Part shown: positions 28,261 through 36,922 of the stretch, piece by piece
How positions within the stretch are numbered: position 1 is the first letter of the stretch
Layout: each line of letters starts with the position of its first letter
Origin: Porphyromonas gulae DSM 15663
GTDB lineage: Bacteria; Bacteroidota; Bacteroidia; Bacteroidales; Porphyromonadaceae
Direction: 5' to 3'
DNA length: 56,187 nucleotides
NCBI RefSeq assembly: GCF_000378065.1
Contig: NZ_KB899163.1
Coordinates: 1-56,187 of the forward strand
Notes under the pieces: generated by a model
What the model saw: only the letters and a program-made list of their open reading frames with translations
The model's database searches: none
Told to the model about the DNA's origin: nothing
Position numbers and translations under genes: made by a program

Positions 28261-28262
28261 AT
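28216..28262 (+). terminator. strong hairpin terminator of orphan unit
   Basis: The left arm AGGCACGCAACAAATTC (28216-28232) pairs with GAATTTGGTGCGTGCCT (28239-28255) with one mismatch and a six-base loop, followed by CTTTTAT. Confidence 0.8.
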
Positions 28263-28311
28263 ATCACCTTCTTAAAAGGCTTTTTATGTCATGCATTTTA
28301 TATATAAATAG

Positions 28312-28399
28312 AATTCGATTTATATATTTATCGGGATCAATTTGTATATAAATCGAAAACGATCTATATACAAATCGAAAATGATTTATATACAGATCG
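28312..28399. repeat. 22-bp AT-rich tandem repeat array
   Basis: Two clear 22-bp units, AAAACGATCTATATACAAATCG (28356-28377) and AAAATGATTTATATACAGATCG (28378-28399), are preceded by one or two more degraded units. Several arms are complementary (CGATTTATATA / TATATAAATCG). Confidence 0.7.
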
Positions 28400-29037
28400 T
28401 TTTCTTGTCTCCCCAAAGTCATGTTTCGATCTGAAAAAGTCCATTCTCCGAACTTTCAAACTTCAAAATTCGCTTCTTCTTAACCTCTTATTTGGAATGA
28501 TTCTAAACTCATCTTCGTTGTTGAAAATTTTTTTGGCACGTGTTTTTTCCCTACAAGATGATACAAAACAGGGAAGCCTCTTTTCCTTTTACGTGAGGTT
28601 CCCTTATTGTTTGGACGAGTGAGACTTCATGGAGATAACAGACAGTATGCGAATGGCTTCTGCCGCCATACGGCTTTCGAGATTGGAATCTTTCGAGCCG
28701 AAAAATGCTCTCACAAGCGGAAATTTCGACATTTGCTTACGTCGAATCCAGGTCAGGCCGGTAGTGCCGGAATGTGCAACAGCTGACAAATTGCTTCCGG
28801 ATATTTAGCATTAATCGGAGGAATACTATATTTGCGACCGAAAACAAGAGATCACTCACAAAACGACTACTCTATCCGCCGATCAGGATTGCTAATCTTG
28901 CGATTGTAGATATTCTTTGTGCCGATGGAGTCGATCAGCACTCTGTTTAGAAAAACTTTGCATTCGTTTTGCCGGTTCTCTTGAAGCTGTTAGAATCGAA
29001 TCCGTGGTAAGACCACAAATAGAAAACCAATACTAAT

Positions 29038-30324
29038 ATGAAATTTTCATCCAAGAAAATCTTCGCAATCTTTGCATTGCTGATGATGGGGCATACTGTG
29101 CAGGCACAGTTTGTTCCGGCTCCGACCACAGGAGTACGTATGTCCGTAACGACGAACAAGGCAGTAGGGGAAAAGATCCGATTGCTGGTTCATTCCGTAG
29201 AGAAGAAAGGGATATGGATAGATCTCAATGGAGATGCTACCTATCAAAGCGGAGAGGAAATAACCCTTTTCGATGAGGAATACCACGAATATACACTGGG
29301 GGCGCAGACCATAACCGTATATGGCAATACGACCAGATTGGGGTGTAAAGAAACAGGTGCAACGGCTGTCGACGTAACGAAAAACCCGAACTTGACCTAT
29401 CTGTCATGTACCAACAACAAACTGAAATCGCTGGACTTGACCCAAAACAAAAAGCTGTTGCGGGTCTGGTGTGATTCCAACGAAATAGAGAGTTTGGACC
29501 TGAGTGGCAATCCGGCTTTGATCATCCTCGGCTGTGACAGGAATAAGCTGACTGAGCTGAAGACCGACAAAAACCCCAAGTTGGCTAATCTATGGTGTTC
29601 CGACAATGAGCTGAAAGAACTGAATCTGACGGCCAATCCCCGACTCAATGACCTTTGGTGCTTTGGCAACCGGATCACGAAACTTGATCTGAGTGCCAAT
29701 CCTCTACTGATAACACTTTGGTGTAGCGACAATGAGCTTTCGACCTTGGATCTTTCTAAGAATCCGGATGTTGCTTACGTTTGGTGCTCATCGAACAAAC
29801 TTACATCCTTGAATCTGTCGGGGGTGAGGGGGCTGAGCGTTTTGGATTGTCATTCCAATCTGATCGCAGGTGAAGAAATGACAAAGGTGGTGGATGCTCT
29901 GCCCACACTCTCTCCCGGTGTGGGTGCTCAGAGCAAGTTCGTCGTTGTAGACCTCAAAGACACTGATGAGAAGAATATCTGTACCGTAAAGGATGTGGAA
30001 AAGGCTAAAAGTAAGAACTGGCGGGTATTCGACTTCAATGGTGATGCTGACAATATGCTTCCATACGAAGGAAGTCCGACATCGAACTTGGCAGTAGATG
30101 CTCCCTCTATCAGGATATATCCCAATCCGGTAAGAGGATATGCGCTCGTCGAGATCCCCGAATTTCTTTTGGGGCAGGAAGCTGCTTTATACGATATAAA
30201 TGGGGTAAAAGTCTATAGTTTCGCAGTAGAGACTCTCCGTCAGAACATTGACCTGACGCATCTTCCTGACGGCACTTATTTCTTCCGTCTCGATAACTAT
30301 ACCACTAAGCTCATCAAACAGTAA
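29038..30324 (+). CDS. leucine-rich-repeat T9SS cargo (likely 47-kDa antigen PG97-type)
   Basis: This is a 428-residue protein. A signal peptide (about 1-22, ends TVQAQ) is followed by a short beta region and then seven to eight 21-residue LRRs at about 115-285. The consensus is L..LWCS.NEL..LDLS.NP, with unusual Trp-Cys pairs. The C-terminus (about 355-428, IRIYPNPVRGYALVEI ... GTYFFRLDN) is a T9SS type A sorting domain, so the protein is expected to be exported and anchored on the cell surface. Its predicted mass of about 47 kDa and LRR build fit the P. gingivalis 'immunoreactive 47 kDa antigen PG97', as I remember it; that identity is tentative. LRR proteins of this type are linked to adhesion and invasion. 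A strong terminator follows. Confidence 0.88.
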   Translation: MKFSSKKIFAIFALLMMGHTVQAQFVPAPTTGVRMSVTTNKAVGEKIRLLVHSVEKKGIWIDLNGDATYQSGEEITLFDEEYHEYTLGAQTITVYGNTTRLGCKETGATAVDVTKNPNLTYLSCTNNKLKSLDLTQNKKLLRVWCDSNEIESLDLSGNPALIILGCDRNKLTELKTDKNPKLANLWCSDNELKELNLTANPRLNDLWCFGNRITKLDLSANPLLITLWCSDNELSTLDLSKNPDVAYVWCSSNKLTSLNLSGVRGLSVLDCHSNLIAGEEMTKVVDALPTLSPGVGAQSKFVVVDLKDTDEKNICTVKDVEKAKSKNWRVFDFNGDADNMLPYEGSPTSNLAVDAPSIRIYPNPVRGYALVEIPEFLLGQEAALYDINGVKVYSFAVETLRQNIDLTHLPDGTYFFRLDNYTTKLIKQ

Positions 30325-30356
30325 GCGAATCCTGCCATAGGCAACGAATAAGAGTA

Positions 30357-30414
30357 AGAGGGTATCTCTTGATAAATTGGAACTGCCAATTGACAAGAGA
30401 TACCCTCTTTTTTT
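30357..30414 (+). terminator. terminator of LRR gene
   Basis: AGAGGGTATCTCTTG (30357-30371) pairs with CAAGAGATACCCTCT (30394-30408), with an inner AATTGG/CCAATT, followed by seven T. Confidence 0.92.
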
Positions 30415-30623
30415 AAGATTTTACCTCGTTAAAATCCGGCTTGCTTGCCTGTCCATGCCTATAAATCCGCTTGTGTATGTTTTAGGATGCAGACAAAAAT
30501 GGTAGCATATAGTTAGTTCAACCATGATCAATCCGATCAAACTCCCCCCCCCTCAGAAAAATATCTTACGTGTAAACTATGCATGAGAATCGAATGTGTA
30601 ATGCCCCCAAAGCAAAAAATCAC

Positions 30624-30655
30624 TTTGTATGTTCCATTTTAATAGTCTATCTTTG
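30624..30655 (+). promoter_or_regulatory. complete Bacteroidetes promoter of rpsP
   Basis: TTTG (30624-30627), 20 bp, then TATCTTTG (30648-30655). Both boxes and the spacing match the Bacteroidetes primary-sigma consensus. The leader is about 40 nt. Confidence 0.8.
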
Positions 30656-30699
30656 CGGCTGCTAATACAATAGCGAACGCAAATAATAAATTCAAAAGA

Positions 30700-31272
30700 A
30701 TGGCAACAAAAATCAGATTGCAACGACACGGTCGCAAAGGTTATGCCTTTTACAAGATCGTTGTCGCAGACAGCAGGGCGCCACGAGATGGCAAGTTTAT
30801 TGAAAGGATCGGTTCATACAATCCGAACACGAATCCTGCTACAATAGATTTGAATTTCGAGCGCGCTTTGTATTGGATCGGTGTAGGTGCACAGCCTACC
30901 GACACGGCACGTAATATCTTGTCACGTGAGGGTGTACTCATGATGAAGCATCTCCTCGGTGGTGTTAAGAAGGGTGCTTTTGATCAAGCTGCAGCAGAAA
31001 GCAAGTTCGAAGCTTGGTTGAAGGGTAAAAAAGACGCCCTTAACAACATGAAGATTAAGGTGAAAGAAGCTGCCGTAGCAGACAACAAGGTTAAGCTCGA
31101 AGCAGAGAAGGCCGTAAACAAGGCTCGCGCAGAAGCTGTGGCAGAGAAGAAAGCTGCTGAGGCCAAAGCTAAGGCTGAAGCAGAAGCCGCTGCCGAAGAG
31201 ACTGCCCAGACGGAAGAGGCTCCGGTAGAAGCCGCTGCTGAAGAAGCTCCTGCGGCTGAGAGCGCAGAATAA
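30700..31272 (+). CDS. rpsP: 30S ribosomal protein S16 with long acidic/Ala-rich tail
   Basis: This is a 190-residue protein. Residues 1-80 are ordinary S16 ([56 protein letters not shown]). The remaining 110 residues are first Lys/Ala-rich (about 100-160) and then Ala/Glu-rich, a low-complexity helical tail. E. coli S16 has 82 residues; Bacteroidetes S16 proteins often carry such extensions. The tail has high codon repetition (gaa/gct/gca). A full promoter lies upstream and a terminator after the stop, so it is transcribed alone here, not with rimM or trmD. Confidence 0.95.
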   Translation: MATKIRLQRHGRKGYAFYKIVVADSRAPRDGKFIERIGSYNPNTNPATIDLNFERALYWIGVGAQPTDTARNILSREGVLMMKHLLGGVKKGAFDQAAAESKFEAWLKGKKDALNNMKIKVKEAAVADNKVKLEAEKAVNKARAEAVAEKKAAEAKAKAEAEAAAEETAQTEEAPVEAAAEEAPAAESAE

Positions 31273-31296
31273 TTACCGACGAATTTTTCCAAATGA

Positions 31297-31336
31297 CAGA
31301 GGGTGTTTCGCTTGCGATACACCCTCTGCTGTTTTT
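31297..31336 (+). terminator. terminator of rpsP
   Basis: CAGAGGGTGT (31297-31306) pairs with ACACCCTCTG (31319-31328), followed by CTGTTTTTAT. Confidence 0.85.
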
Positions 31337-31696
31337 ATACGACAGACTTTTTCCTTTTACCATTGCAATCAAAGATCAAGCAACGGAACGGCGAGATTAT
31401 TTTCAGAGAGTGATAGAGAAAATAGAGGCTGTCTTTTCAAGGTGGGACAAATGCCCTTCGGGAGCAAAGCCAACTTGGCTATTATGATCGAAGAGCAAAG
31501 GGAGGCCGCCAAGGACAAATCGTTCAACGGTACGGGTATCGACCTCGAAAAATCCTTCGCTCAAACGGGGAAGAGACGGCAGCGTATCTCTTGGGATTCG
31601 ACGGACTTGATGTGTGAAACATGGAGGCATTGGCCTGATTTCTCGTATCTGATAAGAGCCTCTGAAGAATATTTTCTGTCAGATAACAGGAAAACA

Positions 31697-31727
31697 GTTG
31701 TGTATTTGCCGAAAATACATATCTTTG
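31697..31727 (+). promoter_or_regulatory. promoter of tRNA-Gln
   Basis: GTTG (31697-31700), 19 bp, TATCTTTG (31720-31727). Transcription would start about 30 nt before the tRNA. Confidence 0.65.
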
Positions 31728-31767
31728 CAGCGCAATTGAGAGGAATCTTCTCCGTTGCTATGAGGAT

Positions 31768-31838
31768 TGTCTCATGGTGTAATGGTAGCACAACAGGTTT
31801 TGGTTCTGTTTGTCAAGGTTCGAATCCTTGTGAGACAA
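31768..31838 (+). tRNA. tRNA-Gln (anticodon UUG)
   Basis: The acceptor arms TGTCTCA (31768-31774) and TGAGACA (31831-31837) pair fully. The D-arm is GTGTAATGGTAGCAC, the anticodon loop TTTTGGT carries TTG, and the T-arm is CAAGG-TTCGAATC-CTTG. The discriminator is A at 31838. CCA is not encoded. Confidence 0.95.
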
Positions 31839-31842
31839 CGAT

Positions 31843-31900
31843 AGAGAAAGGGTTGCATCGGATAAGCGTAAACTTCCGGACTGCACAACCCTTTCTCTTT
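31843..31900 (+). terminator. terminator of tRNA-Gln
   Basis: GAGAAAGGGTTG (31844-31855) pairs with CAACCCTTTCTC (31886-31897), followed by TTTG. Confidence 0.8.
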
Positions 31901-32013
31901 GTTGGTGTCGCCTCTTAAATCACCGTATTTGCCTCCCAAGTGTTCAGCAGCCATGAACTTCTGCAACGACGCTTACTAAAAGCTCTCCCGCTCTGCCCTG
32001 AGAACGAAAAACA

Positions 32014-32063
32014 AAAAGTCCTGTCTGACGATGCAAAAGATAGCATGTCAGACAGGACTTTTC
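32014..32063 (-). terminator. terminator of dnaE-trxA operon
   Basis: AAAAGTCCTGTCTGAC (32014-32029) pairs with GTCAGACAGGACTTTT (32047-32062). On the minus strand this gives a 16-bp stem ending in a T-run, 25 bp after the trxA stop. Confidence 0.9.
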
Positions 32064-32087
32064 TTTGGAATGCCAATACCGACTTAA

Positions 32088-32402
32088 TTAAAACAAGGCA
32101 TCCAATTCTTTCTTGAATACGTCTTTGGACTGAGCACCCACAAGCTTCTTTACCACTTCGCCGTTCTTGATGAACAGGATGGTAGGGATATTACGTACGC
32201 CGTACTTCATGGGCAATTCCGTATTTGCATCCACATCCACCTTTCCTATGATAGCTCGTCCTTCATATTCCGCTGCCAGTTCGTCGATGATCGGACCTAC
32301 CATGCGGCAAGGACCGCACCATGTAGCCCAGAAATCCACTACCATCGGCTTGCCTTCTGCTACCAAGCCGTCAAATGTTGCATCTGTAATTTGCAGTGCC
32401 AT
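32088..32402 (-). CDS. trxA: thioredoxin
   Basis: This 104-residue cytoplasmic thioredoxin has the active site FWATWCGPCRMVGP and the cis-Pro region RNIPTILF. The ATG at 32400-32402 (MALQITDATF) gives the normal length; the open frame extends 21 codons upstream into dnaE. It lies 49 bp after dnaE on the same strand and before a strong terminator. It reduces disulfides with thioredoxin reductase and supports the oxidative-stress response. Confidence 0.95.
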   Translation of the reverse strand: MALQITDATFDGLVAEGKPMVVDFWATWCGPCRMVGPIIDELAAEYEGRAIIGKVDVDANTELPMKYGVRNIPTILFIKNGEVVKKLVGAQSKDVFKKELDALF

Positions 32403-32451
32403 AACTTTGTTCGTTTTTAATTGGTTATTATTCTTGTTTATAATGATTGGT

Positions 32452-35400
32452 CTATTCAAGTGCAAAATTAATCTCGCAAGCCTTCAATCGATTCACCAGT
32501 TCGGGGGATACTTTGATCAGCGATTTATGTTGTGCCAGCTCGACGTCGAAAGTTTCCGTATGGTCGTACACTTTGATAAATAACATCGTTTTTCCCGAAT
32601 TGTTTGTCAATTCGTCCGATAGCGTTTCGATCAGTTCATTGTCGATCTTCGATGCCGGCAGCAAGATGGTCATCTTTTTGATCAAAGTATCGGCCACTTG
32701 CGGAAGCAGTTCTATCGTGTTTACAGTCAATTCCAACTCACCTTGTTTCCACTTATGAGGCTGGACGGATGCCCGAATGAGGAGATAGAGGCCTTCCTTG
32801 CAATAATTGCCGAAATTCACATGCGACTGTCCGAAAAGAGGTATTTCGCCGGTACCGGACAAATCCTCCAGCGTAATCTTCGAATATGGATTGTTCGAGC
32901 GGGATATGCCCTGAAATGCCTTGGTTACGATACCGGCCATAATCAGATTTTTCCCTACCAGGGACTCCAGATCGGCCAAGTCTGTTGCATGCGTATTGCA
33001 ATAGTGGTCGAGGATCACTTGATACTGAGCCATAGGATTGGAGCTAAGGTAGAGCCCCACAAGCTCACGTTCTTTATTGAGTCTCTCCAAGTCGTTCCAC
33101 GGTTCTGTGGGAGACGGTTGTGGACGAGGGATCATCAGATCTTCTTCCTCTCCAAAGAGAGAATTACTCTGGCTGTGCTTTTCCTCCTGCACCACGGAGC
33201 CATAGCGCATCAGTGCTTGTATGTACGACTCCTCCTTACCCGTCAGAGGAGGAGCCATATATTCCTCTCGCGACAGACCGAAGCTGTCGAAAGCACCAGC
33301 CAACGCCAAGCTCTCCATCGTCTTACGGTTGCAAGCGGAGAGATTGATCCGCTCCACAAAATCGAAGATATCCTTATAAAATCCGTTGGCTTCACGCTCG
33401 GCAATGATCTGCTCCACGGCTCCTGATCCTACACCTTTCACAGCACTGAGACCGAATCGGATGTCTCCATCGGCATTCACCGAGAATTTCATTTCGGACT
33501 CGTTCACGTCAGGCACCAATACGCCGATCTTCATGGATTTGCACTCATCCATGAGTTTAGTGATTTCTGTGATGTTGTTCAAGTTGCGACTCAAGGCCCC
33601 GGCCATGTATTCAGCCGGATAGTTCGCTTTCAGATAGGCCGTTTGATAGGCTACCCAACTGTAGCAGGTGGCATGACTCTTGTTGAAAGCGTAGCTGGCA
33701 AACTTCTCCCAGTCCGCCCAAATCTTCTCCAGCACATCTTTGGGATGTCCATTTCGGGCTCCCCCTTCGAGGAACTTCACCTTGAGGACGTTCATCTTCT
33801 CGATGAGCTTTTTACCCATAGCCTTTCGAAGCTCATCGCTCTGGCCTCGGGTAAAATCGGCGAGCTTACGACTCAGAAGCATGACCTGCTCCTGGTACAC
33901 CGTCACGCCGTATGTTTCTTTGAGATACTGCTCCATCTCCGGCAGGTCGTAATAGATAGGTTCACGCCCATGCTTACGCGCGATAAACGATGGGATATAG
34001 TCCATCGGTCCGGGACGATAGAGCGCGTTCATCGCTATCAAGTCCTCGAATGCAGAGGGCTGCAGCTCCCGAAGATACTTTTGCATCCCACCGGATTCGA
34101 ATTGGAAAGTACCTATGGTACGTCCATCGCTGTATAGCTTATACGTAAGGGGATCGTCGAGCGGGATCGTGTCTATATTCAAGTTGATGCCATGGCGTCG
34201 CTTGATGTTGGCCAGAGCTTCCTTGATGATGGAGAGCGTTTTCAGCCCTAGGAAGTCCATTTTGATCAGCCCCGTCTGCTCGATGACAGAACCTTCGTAT
34301 TGGGTGACCAGCAGTTCCTCCTTCGTGTCTTTGTCCGGAGCCGTACTGACCGGAACGATATCGCTGATGTCCGTTTTCCCGATGATGATGCCGCAGGCAT
34401 GCACACCCGTATTGCGCACGTTCCCTTCCAGCATTTGGGCATACTTCAGCGTATCACGCATTACCTTGTCGGAGCTTAGCGATGCTTGCTTGAGTTCGGG
34501 AACAAATTCTATTGCTTTTTTCAGATTGACTTTCTTCTCTCCGGGAATCTTGTCCGGTACGAGCTTAGCCAAACGATTGCTTTCGGGCAAGGGCAACCTC
34601 TGTACGCGAGCCACATCCTTAATGGAACTCTTTGTGGCCATTGTACCATAGGTGATGATATGGGCCACACGTTCTTTGCCGTATTTTTCCGTCACCCAAC
34701 GAAGTATTTCGGCACGCCCGTCATCATCGAAGTCGACATCGATATCAGGCATGGAGATACGATCGGGATTGAGGAAACGCTCGAAAAGCAGATGGTATTT
34801 GATCGGATCAATGTCCGTGATGCCCAGACAGTAGGCTACAGCCGATCCCGCAGCTGATCCTCGGCCGGGTCCGACAGAGACGCCCATACCGCGCGCGGCA
34901 GCGATGAAATCCTGTACGATGAGGAAATAGCCGGGGAACCCCATTCCTTTGATCGTTTCCAACTCAAAGTCGATACGCTCTTTTATCTCGTTGGAAAGAT
35001 CCTCTCCATACTTGCGTCTGGCTCCCTCGTAGGTAAGGAAGCGCAGGTAGTCGTCATCATCCTTAAACTCGGGCGGAATCGGAAAGTCCGGCATCAGGGC
35101 CTTGTTGTCAATGCTGTAGAACTCTACCTTGTCAAGAATTTCCAACGTATTGGACAGCGTCTCCGGCAGATCCTCGAAAATGGTATTCATTTCTGCCGTT
35201 GTCTTCATCCATTCCTGCTTGGTATAACGCATCCTGTTCGGATCGTCCAGATCCTTACCCGTACTCAGGCAGATCAGACGATCGTGCGCCTCAGCATCTT
35301 CTTCATTGCAGAAATGGACATCGTTCGTGGCAATTACCTTGACGCCCAACTTCTTGGCAAGCTCGAGTATCACGCGGTTTACGCGCTGCTGCTGGGGGAA

Positions 35401-36138
35401 AACATCCTGATTGCCGAGCGGATTGTGCGTCTCGTGCCGCTGAATCTCCAAGTAGTAATCATCCCCAAAAATCTCCTTGAACCAAAGAATAGACTCCTCG
35501 GCTTTGCCGATCTCTCCGGCCATGATATGTTGCGGGATCTCTCCGCCCAGACAGGCCGAAGACACGATGATACCTTCATGGTACTTCTGCAACAACTCCT
35601 TGTCGATACGCGGACGATAATACTGCCCTTCGGTCCATGAATAGCTGACCATTTTGATCAGATTCTTATACCCCTGCAAGTTCTTCGCCAGCAGGATCAA
35701 GTGCCAACCGCTGGCATCGATGGAACGTCTGGGATGGTACGGGTCAGGAATTTGGCTGTCCTTGTCGAAGCGTGTACGTCGAGCGCAATAAGCCTCACAG
35801 CCGAGTATGGGTTTGAAGAGGAGCCTTTTCGTCTCCTCTATTTTCTGTTGTAGCTTGACGATGCGATCGCGCTCTTCGTCGGTCAGCAGATCTGCACTCT
35901 TCGAGTCGTTCAACTGATCCAGTTCACGCCTGCAGTCCTTCAGCGTAGCATTGTGCCCGCTATTCTTCTTCTCCACATAGTTGTAAAACTCCTTGATGCC
36001 GAACATGGCTCCATGGTCGGTCAGAGCAATACCCGGCATACCGTCAGCAATGGCTTTGTCCACCAAGTCATTGATAGCGGCCTGTCCGTCAAGCAGAGAG
36101 AATTGGGAGTGTACGTGCAGATGTACGAAGGGTTCCAT
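32452..36138 (-). CDS. dnaE: DNA polymerase III alpha subunit
   Basis: This is the 1,228-residue replicative polymerase. The N-terminal PHP domain begins at once with FVHLHVHSQFSLLDG. The palm has the metal-binding MPDIDVDFDDDGR and later GLIKMDFLGLKTL, with GPGRGSAAGS before them. The HhH region and a C-terminal OB fold (IMAGIVTKAF ... YSKITLEDLSGTGEIPLFG) follow. I used the ATG at 36136-36138; the frame has a TTG eight codons upstream. It is DnaE type (PHP at the N-terminus, no embedded exonuclease), not PolC. It is followed by trxA in a two-gene unit. Confidence 0.96.
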   Translation of the reverse strand: MEPFVHLHVHSQFSLLDGQAAINDLVDKAIADGMPGIALTDHGAMFGIKEFYNYVEKKNSGHNATLKDCRRELDQLNDSKSADLLTDEERDRIVKLQQKIEETKRLLFKPILGCEAYCARRTRFDKDSQIPDPYHPRRSIDASGWHLILLAKNLQGYKNLIKMVSYSWTEGQYYRPRIDKELLQKYHEGIIVSSACLGGEIPQHIMAGEIGKAEESILWFKEIFGDDYYLEIQRHETHNPLGNQDVFPQQQRVNRVILELAKKLGVKVIATNDVHFCNEEDAEAHDRLICLSTGKDLDDPNRMRYTKQEWMKTTAEMNTIFEDLPETLSNTLEILDKVEFYSIDNKALMPDFPIPPEFKDDDDYLRFLTYEGARRKYGEDLSNEIKERIDFELETIKGMGFPGYFLIVQDFIAAARGMGVSVGPGRGSAAGSAVAYCLGITDIDPIKYHLLFERFLNPDRISMPDIDVDFDDDGRAEILRWVTEKYGKERVAHIITYGTMATKSSIKDVARVQRLPLPESNRLAKLVPDKIPGEKKVNLKKAIEFVPELKQASLSSDKVMRDTLKYAQMLEGNVRNTGVHACGIIIGKTDISDIVPVSTAPDKDTKEELLVTQYEGSVIEQTGLIKMDFLGLKTLSIIKEALANIKRRHGINLNIDTIPLDDPLTYKLYSDGRTIGTFQFESGGMQKYLRELQPSAFEDLIAMNALYRPGPMDYIPSFIARKHGREPIYYDLPEMEQYLKETYGVTVYQEQVMLLSRKLADFTRGQSDELRKAMGKKLIEKMNVLKVKFLEGGARNGHPKDVLEKIWADWEKFASYAFNKSHATCYSWVAYQTAYLKANYPAEYMAGALSRNLNNITEITKLMDECKSMKIGVLVPDVNESEMKFSVNADGDIRFGLSAVKGVGSGAVEQIIAEREANGFYKDIFDFVERINLSACNRKTMESLALAGAFDSFGLSREEYMAPPLTGKEESYIQALMRYGSVVQEEKHSQSNSLFGEEEDLMIPRPQPSPTEPWNDLERLNKERELVGLYLSSNPMAQYQVILDHYCNTHATDLADLESLVGKNLIMAGIVTKAFQGISRSNNPYSKITLEDLSGTGEIPLFGQSHVNFGNYCKEGLYLLIRASVQPHKWKQGELELTVNTIELLPQVADTLIKKMTILLPASKIDNELIETLSDELTNNSGKTMLFIKVYDHTETFDVELAQHKSLIKVSPELVNRLKACEINFALE

Positions 36139-36257
36139 CCTTGTAGTTTGTCTTTCGGGCAAAAGTACTCATAATATGCCTACAAAAGATGAGATTTCCG
36201 ACCGAGAAATGGAAAACGGCACGCCTTTTATCGGGAGAAAAGAGAAGGGAAAAGCAA

Positions 36258-36290
36258 CATCCCACCCGCTGAGTGCCGGCAGACGGGATG
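36258..36290 (-). terminator. weak hairpin between xpt and dnaE
   Basis: CATCCC (36258-36263) pairs with GGGATG (36285-36290) with further GC pairing possible inside. On the minus strand it is followed by TTGCTTTT. It may separate the purine operon from dnaE. Confidence 0.35.
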
Positions 36291-36310
36291 TGTATGGGAT
36301 TGACGTGTAG

Positions 36311-36886
36311 TTAGTCTTCGTTTGCGATGGTTATACAGCAGTTGTCGAGGCTTTGGATGATCGCGAGCGACTCCACTCTTATGCCTCTTTCTTGCAGGGC
36401 TGCTCTCCCATTCTGAAAGGCTTTTTCTATGATAAAGCCCATACCGACAATCTTAGCACTTGTCTGTTCGGCCAAGTCGATGATCCCTTGAGCTGCATTG
36501 CCATAGGCAAGAAAGTCGTCAATGAACAGAATGCGATCGTCGGCAGTCAGAAAGTCGTGACTGATACAAACGGTGTAGTCCCGACTTTTGGTAAAGGAAT
36601 GCACCGTAGTAGTCAGCATATTGTCCATCGTCTTGGGCTGTTTTTTCTTCACGAAGACCACGGGCAGATTCATAATATAACCTACCATGATAGCCGGGGC
36701 TATACCGCTGGCTTCGATGGTAACGATCTTGTTGACTCCGCTGTCGGCAAATAGTCGTGCAAACTCTTCGGCCACCTGGTACATTAGCTTCGAGTCCATC
36801 TGGTGATTGATGAAGCTATCGACTTTCAATATACCGCCCGGATAGCACTTGCCATCCTGCAAAATCCTCTGTTTGAGCAATTCCAT
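36311..36886 (-). CDS. xpt: xanthine phosphoribosyltransferase
   Basis: This is a 191-residue type I PRTase. The N-terminus is [20 protein letters not shown], typical of Xpt. The EASG element is [14 protein letters not shown], and the PRPP loop is [18 protein letters not shown]. The C-terminal part carries [18 protein letters not shown]. It salvages xanthine to XMP in the cytoplasm. It lies 36 bp downstream of the NCS2 permease gene on the same strand, the common xpt-permease pairing, so salvage is linked to uptake. The permease partner is frameshifted in this sequence. Confidence 0.95.
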   Translation of the reverse strand: MELLKQRILQDGKCYPGGILKVDSFINHQMDSKLMYQVAEEFARLFADSGVNKIVTIEASGIAPAIMVGYIMNLPVVFVKKKQPKTMDNMLTTTVHSFTKSRDYTVCISHDFLTADDRILFIDDFLAYGNAAQGIIDLAEQTSAKIVGMGFIIEKAFQNGRAALQERGIRVESLAIIQSLDNCCITIANED

Positions 36887-36922
36887 AAGACAATGATTGG
36901 GTTTTCTACCTGTCCGCCCATT

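Larger units (their letters stand above)
27860..29037. other. 1.18-kb AT-rich intergenic region
   Basis: It contains a -7 element, a possible short transcript with its own terminator (27960-28262), a 22-bp AT-rich repeat array (28312-28399), and another hairpin (GGGAAGCCTC 28571-28580 with GAGGTTCCC 28595-28603). I find no convincing protein gene. A 61-codon minus-strand frame at 28604-28789 has no supporting signal. Confidence 0.65.
30325..30699. other. 375-bp intergenic region before rpsP
   Basis: It contains the LRR gene terminator (30357-30414), a run of nine C (30544-30552) and the rpsP promoter (30624-30655). Nothing else is recognised. Confidence 0.7.
31273..31767. other. 495-bp intergenic region between rpsP and tRNA-Gln
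   Basis: It holds the rpsP terminator and the tRNA promoter. I see no gene in the rest; a long plus-strand open frame from 31442 runs straight through the tRNA and is not credible. Confidence 0.65.

Noticed and set aside
28604-28789. 61-codon minus-strand gene
   Set aside because: No signal, family resemblance, promoter or partner gene; it sits next to a hairpin in AT-rich DNA.
31442-31918. 158-codon plus-strand protein gene
   Set aside because: It reads straight through tRNA-Gln and its terminator; the apparent Cys/Gly-rich part is the translated tRNA.
32698-33426. 242-codon frame opposite dnaE
   Set aside because: It is a shadow of the polymerase gene with no signal or motif.
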